Assembly: GCA_003427395.1 (NCBI GenBank) | Contig: BFEA01000080.1 | Coordinates: 1,306,635-1,332,592, forward strand | Direction of reading: 5' to 3' | Length of the DNA: 25,958 nucleotides | Source: Chara braunii | Taxonomy: Eukaryota; Streptophyta; Charophyceae; Charales; Characeae | Shown here: positions 17,691-25,958 of the stretch, piece by piece | How positions within the stretch are numbered: the first letter of the stretch is position 1 | Layout: each line of letters starts with the position of its first letter | Translations under genes and position numbers: made by a program | Notes under the pieces: model-generated | What the model was told of the DNA's origin: nothing | Databases searched by the model: none | What the model saw: only the letters and a program-made list of their open reading frames with translations

Positions 17691-19070
17691 CTAACCCAGC
17701 CTCTCCCAGAGCAGTGCCTTCTTTCTCTCTCCCCCACCCCTCTTTCTCCCTCTCTCTTCCCCGGACGCTACTCACGCAGCCCCTGGTGACGAACTGACCT
17801 CTGATCACCCTCCCTTCTTCGAACGCCCGGCCCGTGCACCCCTCAGCAAGCTGACACGCGGAGCCCCGTTCGTAACAGGCTATGGCGGTAGCCCGGCGGA
17901 GAGTAGTATGAACGCTCTTACCTCGCCCCGCCTCCTCCTCTCGGAGCCAGTTCTGATTGCACCCGCGGGCGTGCGGCTCCACTCCCTCGGCTTCCTAAGC
18001 AGATCGCTGCCCGTGCTCCCGAAGTGCAGTCGCTCGCCTTGAACGCTCTCGTGCGCTTCCCTCCGAACGCTGGTCCGCTGGCCCAGACTACTCTCCGTCG
18101 TACACCTCCGTGCGCGATCCACCGTCTCTCACTCTGCCTCTATTTATATTCTCCTCCGCCCTTCCTTTCGTTGCCTGCTCCCTACTCTCTCACCCAAGAC
18201 TCCTCTCTGCGGGCGCCAAACACGAAAGTTTTCACAAATTTTCCTTCTCCCGCTCTTGGCTTCCTCACCCCCTCCCATCCGACCTCTCTTTTCACTTCCA
18301 ATAGGATTAGTTTTGTACTTTCTCGTTCGGATCACACGCGGAAGGTTGTCTTCTTTCCCAAGTTGGCTGCATTTTCGTCCTTTCCCGCACGAGTGCATTT
18401 TGATTCGTGAAAAGCAAACCGGCCTCCCTCTTTCAGCTTGTCGTAAGGCAGCGGCGCTGGCTCTGCCGTCAGGCAGTTATCAAGAAGGTCCGCGAGCACG
18501 CGCCTCCCACTCGACGGTTACCAAGATTTGCGAAGCGCTCTCCTTTTTTTTCCCTCTCAGGTGCATTTTTGATCAACAGGGGAAATCCCCACTCTCTTCT
18601 TGCTTGTCGAGAGGCAGCGAGCACTGGCCTACGCCGTTCTTCGTTGGTCACTACCCGCTATTTCTCCTTTCCCCTCCAATGCTACATTTGAAATTTTCAT
18701 CTTTTCCCGTCGATCGTAGCCAAAAAAAAAAAGATATTTTTGTCCCGCTCCTTTTCCCCTTCGCGATCCATTCACCCCTTTTCTCGGCCAATCGTAGTGC
18801 TTCCTCTTCTTGCTTCTTCTTGCCAGTGTCCGCTGAGCTACTTGTCCTCGCCCAATTCCTCTTCCAATCTCCCTTCCTACTCCTCGGATTGCTTCCTCCC
18901 TCCTTTCCCGATTCATCACGCAGCGTAACTCCGCCGGTATTATCGTTCGCCCCTCACCTGTCGTCCGTACCTGCCCCACATTCTTGCCTCTGTGCGTGCC
19001 ATCGGCCCCCCTCTCCTCTGCTCTTGGGTCGCTCGACAGTTATCCAGGGGTATGCACGCGCTCTCTACTA
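17691..19070. other. Pyrimidine-rich plus strand (purine-rich minus strand), no supported gene
   Basis: Strong strand asymmetry, with long C/T tracts on the plus strand. Plus-strand open frames here, including one of 271 codons at 18256-19071, are low-complexity Ser/Pro/Phe/Leu and explained by composition. A short motif near (C)AGTTATCAAG recurs at 18474, 18515, 19037, 19086 and 19129. The region may be part of a long LTR. Confidence 0.4.
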
Positions 19071-19603
19071 ACTGCTGTATCCGGGTGGTTGCCAAGAAGA
19101 CCAACGAGTGAGCGCCTTCTCCCTCTGACAGTTATCAAGCCTTGCAGGGGCGCGTTCACCTTTCCTGCTTTTTATGGTGGCCTACTCACTATCACCCGAC
19201 CCAGGTTCGCCTTCCTGTTGCCGAGCCACCCCACCCCGTACCTTAAGCAAGGAGAAGGAGGTGTGGCTTCAAGTTGAAATCCCCCCTCATATTGCAGGAG
19301 ATCTTGTTTCCAACACCACGGCGAAACCCAAGCTCCCAATTTCTCCTCCGATCTCAGTTGGATCTTGCGAAGAGTTCCAAATTGACCGGCCCTGTTGGTT
19401 TGACCGCGCCGTCTCCAATGCTCATTGTACTCCCCCTTGAGCGCGCCAGTCCGATAGTCCCCTCACCTCGATCAGCGAGGATATCATTCCGTAGCAAATG
19501 CCCATCTTGGCCCGATCACGCCCCCTTTCCCCGTCTCTTGTTACTCAAGCCCACCCCCTCAGTAATGGAGGCGTCCCTCACCCTGATCTTTTGGTGCCGC
19601 AGA

Positions 19604-19918
19604 TCAGTGAGGTACGAGCCCATAAGTACACCTGCGGTAGCCCGGTGGCCATTCATAATTGAGCTCCCGGATCTTTACCGGCTGCCTGTTTCTCATCTGA
19701 TCAAGGACCCTTCTGATGCACATTGCCTTCCCTGACTTTTTCAGATCTCGACACCGAAACTTCAATCTTTCATGATCCGTCCGAGCCCGCTTGCGCCCAA
19801 GGTTCGGACCGTCCCTCCAGCCAATCACAAAGTTAGTATGAAGACCCGGACGCCCGAGGACATCCATAAACACCATATCCACAGGCATGCATACGTCAAA
19901 ACCACGCAAAAGCAACAA
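19604..19918 (-). CDS. Hypothetical 104-codon open frame downstream of the gypsy integrase
   Basis: Open on the minus strand from 19918 (TTG; the first ATG is ten codons in) to a stop at 19604. The translation is of normal complexity, with Arg/Lys-rich segments (GRKRARTDHERLKFRCRDLK) and a Trp/Tyr-containing C-terminus, unlike the compositionally biased frames nearby. I do not recognise a family. It lies 3' of the integrase in the same orientation, so it could be a remnant of an extra ORF of the gypsy element or its LTR, or chance. Confidence 0.2.
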   Translation of the reverse strand: MLLLRGFDVCMPVDMVFMDVLGRPGLHTNFVIGWRDGPNLGRKRARTDHERLKFRCRDLKKSGKAMCIRRVLDQMRNRQPVKIRELNYEWPPGYRRCTYGLVPH

Positions 19919-20033
19919 AAAGGAGAAAAATGTTTTTCATTTTAAAAGAAAGAAAACCTTCGGCTGGTAGGCAGCCGCCCGACAACCAGCCCACATCCCA
20001 TTTCTCGCCGTCCCCGACGAACACTTCCCATTG

Positions 20034-20049
20034 TTTTTCCCCTCTTCTT
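20034..20049 (-). promoter_or_regulatory. Candidate polypurine tract of the gypsy element
   Basis: AAGAAGAGGGGAAAAA on the minus strand, about 255 bp after the integrase stop and followed by CAATGGG. LTR elements prime plus-strand DNA from such a tract directly before the 3' LTR, which would then start with TG at about 20031. Other purine tracts exist nearby, so this is only a candidate. Confidence 0.3.
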
Positions 20050-20139
20050 ATTTTAGTTTATCCCATTTCCTCGGGTTCCCCTGGTTGCCCCTTCCCTTTT
20101 TCCGCATACACGCCCCTCGATGCCCTATGCCCGTTTTCC

Positions 20140-20265
20140 CTAACTACGGTACAAAATTCCCTTCGGAGTCACAACGTATCGCCCTTTTCCAACTCACGTT
20201 TTCCTAACTATGGTATATCCTTCTCCTCGGACCCGTGGCACACGTCCCTCTCTAACTATGGTACA
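20140..20265 (-). repeat. Three copies of TGTACCATAGTTAG
   Basis: On the plus strand: CTAACTACGGTACA at 20140, CTAACTATGGTATA at 20204 and CTAACTATGGTACA at 20252. Each is preceded by a CCC/TTCC run. Spacings are 64 and 48 bp. They lie between the integrase stop and the candidate polypurine tract. Confidence 0.65.
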
Positions 20266-20303
20266 ATCACCCTCCCTAGGACTAAGACTCATGGCGCATC
20301 ATC

Positions 20304-21449
20304 CTATGACCGTCTCCGTCTCCTCTTCCTCTTCTCGTGCCTCTCTCTCTTTCGTTTCCTCTCTTCTCTTTCCCGTTTGATACTCAAGGCTTTCCTTGAG
20401 GCGCGCGTTCTCTCTCTTAGCCTGCGCTTCCCTAACCGGTCGGTGTCACCTTCATCCTCTCTAGGTTTTTTTTTCTTCCTAGGGGTCTTTGGTAGGGAAG
20501 GCTTTCGAACCTTGTACCCCTTCCTCGGTGGGCGAGACGAGGTCCCTTGTCTGGAGGTCTCCCCCTTTTCATGAGCGATGGTCAATTCTGTGTCGAGCGC
20601 TTCCTTCCCTTTTCGTTTTGGCTCCTCCTCAAGAGTCTCTCTTGGTCGGAAGAGTTTGAGGAAAGCCCCCGCAATGGGGTCCCGAAGCCTAGTCCCATCC
20701 AGTTCCGCGAGCATGTAAGCCCCCCCATCCAATCTCTTTAGGACCCTACATGGCCCCATCCATCGGGTCGCCAATTTCTGGCTCCAGGTCTTTTCTAGTG
20801 ACGAATCGTACATCAACACCAGGTCGTTAACCCCTATCGGAGCCTTTCGGACCCGCAGATTTTTGTCCCACCTATCCTTACTTTTCACTCTCTCTCTCTC
20901 GACGTTCTCGCTAGCCGTGGTCACCCCGGTATCCAAGTTCTCGACTATTTGTTGTATCCGTGCCTCCAACAGTTCGCTCCTAGACATGTTGGCCTTCCAT
21001 GAGACACTCGTCCAAGTGTCAATGTGGAATTCGATGGGTAGGGGACAATGCCTACCGAACCAAAGGGTGTAAGGAGGGTACCCTGTACTGGATTTGACCG
21101 TGATATTATCGGCCCAAACTGCGTACCGCAAATACCTTGGCCACTGTTTCGCGCTCCCTTTGCACCATTTTGCTAGAGCGTCCACAAGCGTCTGGTGCCC
21201 CCTTTCTACCGGTGCATTGCTTTGGGGGTGATAAGCGGTCGTATAGGCCGCCCCGATTCCTGCCTTTTCTAATAATATCTTGACCTTCTGGCTCAAGAAT
21301 TCCGCCCTCCTATCCATTACTATTTTCCCGACACACCCGTACCGCGCGACATACTCTAGGAGAAAATCACTCACCTCTTCGGCCGTTTTCTTTTTAATAG
21401 CCTTAGCTTCCACGAACCCGGTGAGATCGTTGTGGGCGTTGATTATGTA
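20304..21449 (-). pseudogene. Gypsy integrase catalytic core, GPY/F module and polybasic tail
   Basis: A 369-codon open frame from the Met at 21413, in frame with the upstream RNase H/integrase segment across the TGA at 21450. Catalytic residues of the D-D-E core are visible: the second Asp in KIVMDRRAEF (residue 34) and the Glu in YHPQSNAPVERGH (residue 70), exactly 35 residues between them. The first Asp lies upstream at VHVDLVTMP. Residues 215-255 hold the GPY/F-like module (RWMGPCRVLKRLDGGAYML). The last 110 residues are Lys/Arg/Glu-rich with many basic clusters, possibly nuclear localisation or chromatin targeting (inference). Integrase joins the cDNA ends to host DNA. Confidence 0.9.
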
Positions 21450-22560
21450 TCAAAGTCCGCCCACCCCTTTTGGCATAGTCACCAAGTCCACGTGGACCTT
21501 CTCACCCGGAACGGTGGGAAGCGACGGAACTAAGGGCTCTTTGTATCGAACCGTCGCCCTCTTTTGGCAAGCCTCACATGTTGAACAATACTTTTCGACT
21601 TCCTTATACTGCCCGTCCCACCAATAAAGCCTACGGACCTTATCGAAAGTACCCTTCACTCCCCTATGGCCTCCAACGACCCCATCGTGTAGCTCCTCTA
21701 TGACCACCCTTCTCTCCTCCGGGTCGCACAATACCCTTATGGGGATTGCGAACTTCATGGGCCGTTTAAAGAGATGGCCTCCTTGTAGGCAATATCCAAG
21801 CGCCTCTTGCTGGATCTTTTCAGTCCCTGTTTCCCTATCGGCCAAGTACAGTCCTATGTCCCGGTACTTCCCGTCGTAGAGATTTGCGAGAAAAGTCCTT
21901 GGTGCCCCTTCCTCTTCCCGGCTGTTCCCTGCTATTTGTGCCATGTTAGCGGCTATTCTCATCGCTTCCTCTAGGGCCGCCGCTACCGCCCCCTCTTCGA
22001 GCCTCGGTAAGTCCTCTTCGCGAATGGGCAGCCGGGACAGTCCGTCTGCAACCTGATTTTTAGACCCCGATATCCTCTCGACCTTATAGTCGTAAAGCCT
22101 AATATGAATCATCCAGCGGGCGATGGTTGGATCGGTCAGGGAGAAATTCTTTTGAAGGACCGCGGCTACTGCTGTCGGGTCCACCCTTAGGAGAAATCGT
22201 CGTCCGTATAGATAGTGGCGAAAAACCTTTAGGCAATGTAGTACCCCTAGCACCTCCTTTTTGAACTGGCTATAATTCCTCTCGGCGGGGTTCAAGGTCC
22301 TGCTCTCGAATCGCAACGGCCTCTCTTTCCCCTCTCCGTCTTTCTGAGACAGGAGGCCCCCCACCGAGTTTGGCTCGGCATCCGTGGAAACTACAAAGGG
22401 GCGATGCTCCTCGTCTTCGAAGAATGAAACCCCTAGGACCTGCCCTCTTTCGTGGAACTCCTCTTTTAGGGCTTCCATGGCTGCCGCCTGCTCCTCGCCC
22501 CAAACCCAATCTTCCGTCTTCCTGAGTAACCATTTAAGAGGTTCCGCCTTCTCACCGTAG
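21450..22560 (-). pseudogene. Gypsy RNase H and integrase zinc-binding domain
   Basis: The open frame 21450-22478 (342 codons) extends upstream without an ATG to about 22560, including GYGEKAEPLKWLLRKTEDW. RNase H features: VVSTDAEPNSVGGLLSQ with the first catalytic Asp, RYSQ-like NYSQFKKEVLGVLHCLKVFRH with the Glu-bearing helix, then FLLRVDPTAV and SKNQVADGLSRLP, the family end signature. Residues 265-315 carry the integrase HHCC zinc finger: ELHDGVVGGHRGVKGTF followed by YCSTCEACQKR. VHVDLVTMP near the end supplies the first catalytic Asp. A TGA at 21450, likely from CGA, interrupts the frame before the core. Confidence 0.9.
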
Positions 22561-22576
22561 CCTTTTATGAGATTCG

Positions 22577-23343
22577 TTAGTATCCCACCACCCCTAAAAA
22601 CTGCCTGACCTCCGTAATGGACTTGAGTGGCGACAACCAGGTCATTAATTTCACCAATTTCTTGGGATCGGGCCTTCGCCCATCTTTGTCGCAGATGAAC
22701 CCTAGTATCTTAATGGACGATACGCCCCAGCGACTCTTGGTTCCGCTCACCGTGAGGTTAGCATCGTCCAATTTCATGAGGACATCCCTGACATCGCTCA
22801 TGTGGTCTACCACGAACTTTCTTAACCCGGGCAAAACCTCTGTCTCATCCCATTCGACCGACCCTTTTATCGGAAAGTCATCAAGGAAGACTTCCACCTT
22901 TTCAGGTATGAACTCCTTGAGGACTGCTATCATGGCCCTTTGGAACACTGCCACCCCGTTAGTCCACCCCATGGGCACCACCATCATTTGGACCAGCCCT
23001 AGAGGCATATGCATGGCGGTCATATGCCTATCGCGATAGTCTAAGGGGATCTCATCATACCCCGAGAAGAGATCACAGATCTAGTATATCGAACGACCTG
23101 CCGACCCTTCAGCGAGTAGGTCTGCCTCCGGTATCGATCCCACGTCCCTTATAGTGACCTCGTTGGTTCTTTGGAGGTTTTGTATCCACCTTAGTTTGTT
23201 GCTACCCCTTTTCTCAGAAAGAACCACTTATTGGAGTAAGCACTCTCACAAGGCCCTGCGACGAATGTTCTGATCTTCTCCTTGATAAAAACCACTATCT
23301 CCTCCTCCTCCTTTTGAGCGTACTTCCACTGGGGCCTATCCTT
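22577..23343 (-). pseudogene. Gypsy reverse transcriptase
   Basis: Spread over several frames. From 23343 the sequence gives KDRPQWKYAQKEEEEIVVFI and CESAYSNKWFFL, then a frameshift near 23220. It continues LRWIQNLQRTNEVTIRDVG and, after a TAG at 23081-23083, CDLFSGYDEIPL (motif A). The open frame 22577-23023 holds VVPMGWTNGVAVFQRAM (motif B/C) and EVFLDDFPIKG (the F-L-D-D catalytic pair), ending with RSW-type LTVSGTKSRWG and FLGVVGY. It stops at a frameshift near 22565 before RNase H. The Trp of a VPHVPW block is mutated to TGA at 23344. Function is lost in this copy. Confidence 0.88.
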
Positions 23344-23712
23344 TCAAGGCACGTGTGGGACCGTGTGGATCCGGGCTGGCTTAGCGTACCTCGGGTCGAT
23401 CCTCCCTCTCTCCGAGTCATCGAAGGCAATGGCCTTATCGCAGTCCCTTAAGGTCATGGCTATGAATCCCTTCTCTTCCTCCGTGAGATCCCCATCCCCT
23501 ATATCCATCTTGGCCAACCTATCGGCCGTTATCCTTTGCCCTTCAGTCTCTTTCCTTTTCCGGATGATATCGGTTATCTCCTCCTCCGATATTGTGGCTT
23601 CCCCCGTTCTATCCCGGCTGACCGCGACGGGTTTTACTTTCTCCGCCACGGTTTTGTGCTTCTTTACTCCGCCGGCTAGGGGGATACCTCCTAAAAAGAC
23701 ATACTTACACAT
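23344..23712 (-). pseudogene. Gypsy protease-RT linker
   Basis: A 122-codon open frame overlapping the end of the protease frame by about 20 bp. It has a basic linker (GGVKKHKTVAEKVKPVAVS), then AKMDIGDGDLTEEEKGFI and KAIAFDDSERGRIDPRYA, ending HTVPHVP before the TGA at 23344. The D-D-S/E-R-G and V-P-H-V-P blocks sit just upstream of RT motif 1 in one lineage of Ty3/gypsy elements that I recall from fungi and charophytes. The frame change at its start could be a natural frameshift or a mutation. Confidence 0.8.
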
Positions 23713-24503
23713 CCACCGAATTCCTCCTCCTCGTCCTCCTTCTCGTACCCCACACCATTAATTACAACCCTACCCCCTACATCCTCGACATCCAATTGGT
23801 CTCCCTTGGGTCCCCTATCCGTCAAGGGCACCTTCTCCAGATGGACTCTGCACACCCTCGACTGGCTCCCCTTGCGTCTAGTAATGCTGGTCCAGTTACG
23901 CTCATCTTGCGCGTCTACAGTCTTTAGGACCACTCGGATTCCATCCGGACTTTGGATTGAGAGGGTCTGACTTCCATCCGGTAAATCAACCGTTGTTGCG
24001 TGAACCGCGCTCAGCCAGGTCCTTCCGATGATCAACTCGGAGGAGCACTCTTTTACCGAAAAGATTGGGACCGTGGCCTCTATGCCAGCGACCTCAAGCA
24101 CGGGGCTATGACACACCCCTTCCGCCGGTTGCAACTTGTTATCGGCCACTACCATTGACATTGACACCCCTCGATCTATCTCCAAGCCCAGCTCCCGCGC
24201 GATGGAGTCCCTACATACCGTAGACTCGGACCCATTGTGTACTAGAGCCCTCATCATTTTCCCACTTACCACAGCCTGGAGCTGGCCACTGCCTAACACA
24301 TAGAACTTCTTGGTTTCTTCACTTGAGAAGAAGTTTGCAGGCAGTTCTTCCATGGTAAGGCGGGAGGCCTGTACTTCTTCCTTGGCTGGACCTTCCACTG
24401 GCACTGTAGGCCCCCCGACGAGCGGGACTCTTACCTTCCTCGTGATGCTTAGGAGCTCTTCCCTGACGCTTTTGCTGGCGGCTAGATATTCCAAAGTGTG
24501 CAC
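23691..24503 (-). pseudogene. Gypsy retropepsin-like protease, catalytic Asp replaced
   Basis: A 270-codon open frame starting MHTLEYLAASKSVREEL. Residues 88-100 read MMRALVHNGSESTV: the fold and the following hydrophobic residues match retropepsins (A-L-V/I-D-x-G-S/A-x), but the catalytic Asp is His (CAC, 24237-24239). SVKECSSELIIGRTWLSAVHA at about residues 148-168 matches the later I-I/L-G-R/x-x-W/F-L block. The C-terminus is acidic (KEDEEEEFGG). A frameshift near 24500 disconnects it from gag. Retropepsins cleave Gag-Pol; this copy should be inactive. Confidence 0.82.
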
Positions 24504-24712
24504 TGCATAGGCTGCATCAGGGTTCTCCTAAGGGGGGCTACCGTGTCTATCTCATCCAGAGTGCACTTCATTTCGAATTTTTTGGGCCCCCTCTTTTTAG
24601 GCGATTTGGGTGAGGTGGGCTCTTCCTTCTTTTCCTCCACTGCTTTGGCATCTGCCATTGGTTGGTCATTGTCACCGCTCCTTACTCCCGTACCCTCCGT
24701 CACGCTCTTCTA
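24482..24712 (-). pseudogene. Gag-protease linker
   Basis: In frame with gag, separated by the TAG at 24710-24712. It encodes an Asp/Glu/Lys-rich linker with EEPTSPKSPKKRGPKKFEMK (a basic cluster), then DTVAPLRRTLMQPM, and loses frame at about 24500, where the protease frame takes over. Its role as a spacer is inferred from position. Confidence 0.7.
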
Positions 24713-25345
24713 GTTCTCCGACGTCTCGGTTCCAACCTGCGTTCTCACCCTTAGGCAAGGCCTCTCTTCCTCGGGCTGGGTCTCTATGAACTTGATGCTT
24801 GACACCTGGGGTTCCCTAATGGACAACCCCCCCGGTGACTCCGTCATTTGGATATGGGATGTGTTGGAGGAGCTCCCTATTTCCGGTTTCTTCCCCAGCC
24901 TAGCCTTCTGGAGGGCCATCCTTTTGTCCACGTTCACCTTCATTGATGGGTAAAAGGAGACCGCCTCTCCGCTATCTCCCCACACAACCCACTTGTTCTT
25001 ATTCAGCTTGACCACCCCCAACCTTAAGGCCTCCGTGAGATAAGGGCAGTCCCTTTTGATGTGATTTTCTTCATTGCAGTAAACACACCCGCTTCGAGCC
25101 TGCGGTTTGTTGAGACGCGGACTTCCTTGCGTTGTCGCAGCTGTAGGCGCAGGAGGAGCCGGTGGCGGTGGCGCCCTAATCTCAGGCCGTGGCCCAAAAG
25201 TCCTTGCTTGAGGGGTGTCTCCCCACCTTCCATCCCTAGCATCCTTCGAATGGGAACCACCCCAATCGGAACCACGATTCCCCCCTATCTCCCGGTCGTT
25301 CCTCCAACCTCCAACAGAAAAATTGTCGCTGTTTTTTTTTTGTGT
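24713..25345 (-). pseudogene. Gypsy Gag C-terminal part with CCHC zinc knuckle
   Basis: Open on the minus strand from about 25345 to the TAG at 24710. It begins with a Gly/Arg/Asp-rich region (GGWRNDREIGGNRGSDW) and a Pro-rich stretch (IRAPPPPAPPAP). CVYCNEENHIKRDC at 25046-25087 is a C-x2-C-x4-H-x4-C nucleocapsid knuckle that binds element RNA. The rest is Lys/Ser-rich. The N-terminal capsid part is missing: the frame hits TAA just upstream of an A10 run on the minus strand, beyond which nothing Gag-like is seen. Confidence 0.8.
25332..25341 (-). repeat. A10 homopolymer (minus strand) at the gag breakpoint
   Basis: Ten T on the plus strand mark where gag homology ends. Read on the minus strand this is a poly(A) at the 3' end of whatever lies at 25342-25958, so a minus-strand retroposon may have inserted in gag. 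No target duplication can be tested, because the other side is outside the window. Confidence 0.4.
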
Positions 25346-25958
25346 TTATCACGGGTCCTTAACCTTTGGCATCTGTTAATAAACTGTTTATAATTTGTTT
25401 TCCGTGGCACATGCACCGTGGTCAACTGGAAGTCAAGGAAACCAACGTTTGCGAATTGTGTCGTGCACATGAAGTGACAGGACAAACAGTTGAACAAAGT
25501 GTTGGTAAACAGTTTGTAATCTGTTTATAATGTATTGAACTGCGTAGGGCACGTTGAACTGTGTGTTGGTAAACAATTGTTAAACAACTGAACACAGGAC
25601 TTCATGTTGGATATCAAATTCGATTTGTGATGGAAATGCGATGATTTGTGTTGGAAATGTGATGGTCGTGTGATGAATTGTGTTGGAAATGTGATGGTGC
25701 TGTGTTTGGAATGAAGGTTTCTGCCTGTTGATGGGATGACCATTCGTCTCGACGCATGCATGCGTTGATCGGAGCAATGTGGAGCATTCGATTGAGGACT
25801 CGCGTGACTCGATCATTGTTGATAAAACGTGGTGTTTGTTGGGGATCTTAATTTTGCACCATGAATGAGAAAAGAATAGGATCTTTTATGACACTCTGTT
25901 GACGCCTTAATAAGTGAATCTTCGTCCAATCGGACAATGCACTTTTACGACTGAGCCC
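25346..25958. other. AT-leaning sequence with short repeats, no gene
   Basis: No coding motif. TGTGTTGGAAATGTGATGG occurs at about 25647-25665 and 25679-25697 (32 bp apart), with a weaker copy just before. Variants of AAACTGTTTATAATTTG recur around 25381 and 25508-25530. ACGCATGCATGCGT at 25752-25765 is a perfect 14-bp palindrome. It is probably non-autonomous retroposon or intergenic sequence. Confidence 0.4.

Larger units (their letters stand above)
20030..25345 (-). mobile_element. Degenerate Ty3/gypsy LTR retrotransposon, 5'-truncated
   Basis: In minus-strand order: gag C-terminus with a CCHC knuckle, retropepsin, RT with F-L-D-D, RNase H, integrase with zinc finger, D-D-E core and GPY/F module. 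RT and RNase H before integrase is the Ty3/gypsy order. Lesions include TAG 24710, a frameshift near 24500, a frame change near 23700, TGA 23344, a frameshift near 23220, TAG 23081, a frameshift near 22565 and TGA 21450. The gag N-terminus, PBS and 5' LTR are missing; homology stops at an A/T homopolymer near 25340. The 3' LTR is not proven. Confidence 0.9.

Noticed and set aside
18256-19071. 271-codon plus-strand open frame
   Set aside because: Composed of Ser/Pro/Phe/Leu low complexity in a CT-rich strand, with other frames also open; composition explains it and no domain is visible.
20304-20574. Plus-strand open frame antisense to the integrase tail (19930-20574)
   Set aside because: It mirrors the Lys/Arg-rich minus-strand tail as a Ser/Leu/Phe-rich shadow.

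Overview
This is repeat-dense nuclear DNA from a eukaryote, most likely a streptophyte alga or early-diverging land plant. A charophyte such as Chara is my best guess, from remembered family resemblance only. No bacterial operon, rRNA gene or CRISPR array is visible. I see no intact host gene. Nearly everything recognisable is a decayed retroelement, plus several satellite-like arrays.

Left block (1-4221, minus strand): a degenerate Penelope-like element. Read 5'->3' on the minus strand it has a charged coiled-coil-like module, a short SAP-like helix plus acidic linker, a GIY-YIG endonuclease domain, a connector with a CxC motif, and reverse transcriptase (RT) blocks. The GIY-YIG lies N-terminal to the RT, which is the permuted arrangement reported for the Naiad/Chlamys clade of Penelope-like elements. 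Stops and frameshifts break it, and the RT palm sits in frames with no start codon.

Second block (4649-10782, plus strand): an L1-type LINE with a poly(A) tail, bounded by a 17/18-nt target-site duplication that fixes its ends at 4667 and 10765. It is 5'-truncated and has no apurinic endonuclease domain. The first half of its RT is tandemly triplicated (unit 247 bp, each copy shifting the frame). It is also interrupted by about 1.67 kb of SINE-like material made of three dimeric units with A-rich tails. The last 54 bp of body in that insertion resemble the LINE's own 3' UTR, suggesting a partner pair.

Third block (10783-16140): no confident gene. It holds a tRNA-like/SINE-like stretch at the LINE target site, a cluster of strong minus-strand splice-donor matches (12.56-13.56 kb) hinting at a spliced minus-strand gene, and two diverged tandem arrays (14.23-14.94 kb and 15.23-15.79 kb).

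Fourth block (16.1-25.35 kb): a degenerate Ty3/gypsy retrotransposon on the minus strand in the order gag (CCHC knuckle) - protease - RT - RNase H - integrase. Its 5' end is cut off inside gag at an A/T homopolymer near 25340. Several nonsense and frameshift lesions and a protease with Asp->His at the catalytic position make it inactive, although the integrase C-terminal two-thirds remain open. The C/CT-rich, repeat-bearing sequence between about 16.1 and 20.0 kb may be its long 3' LTR, but no second LTR is present to prove it. The last 0.6 kb holds short repeats only.
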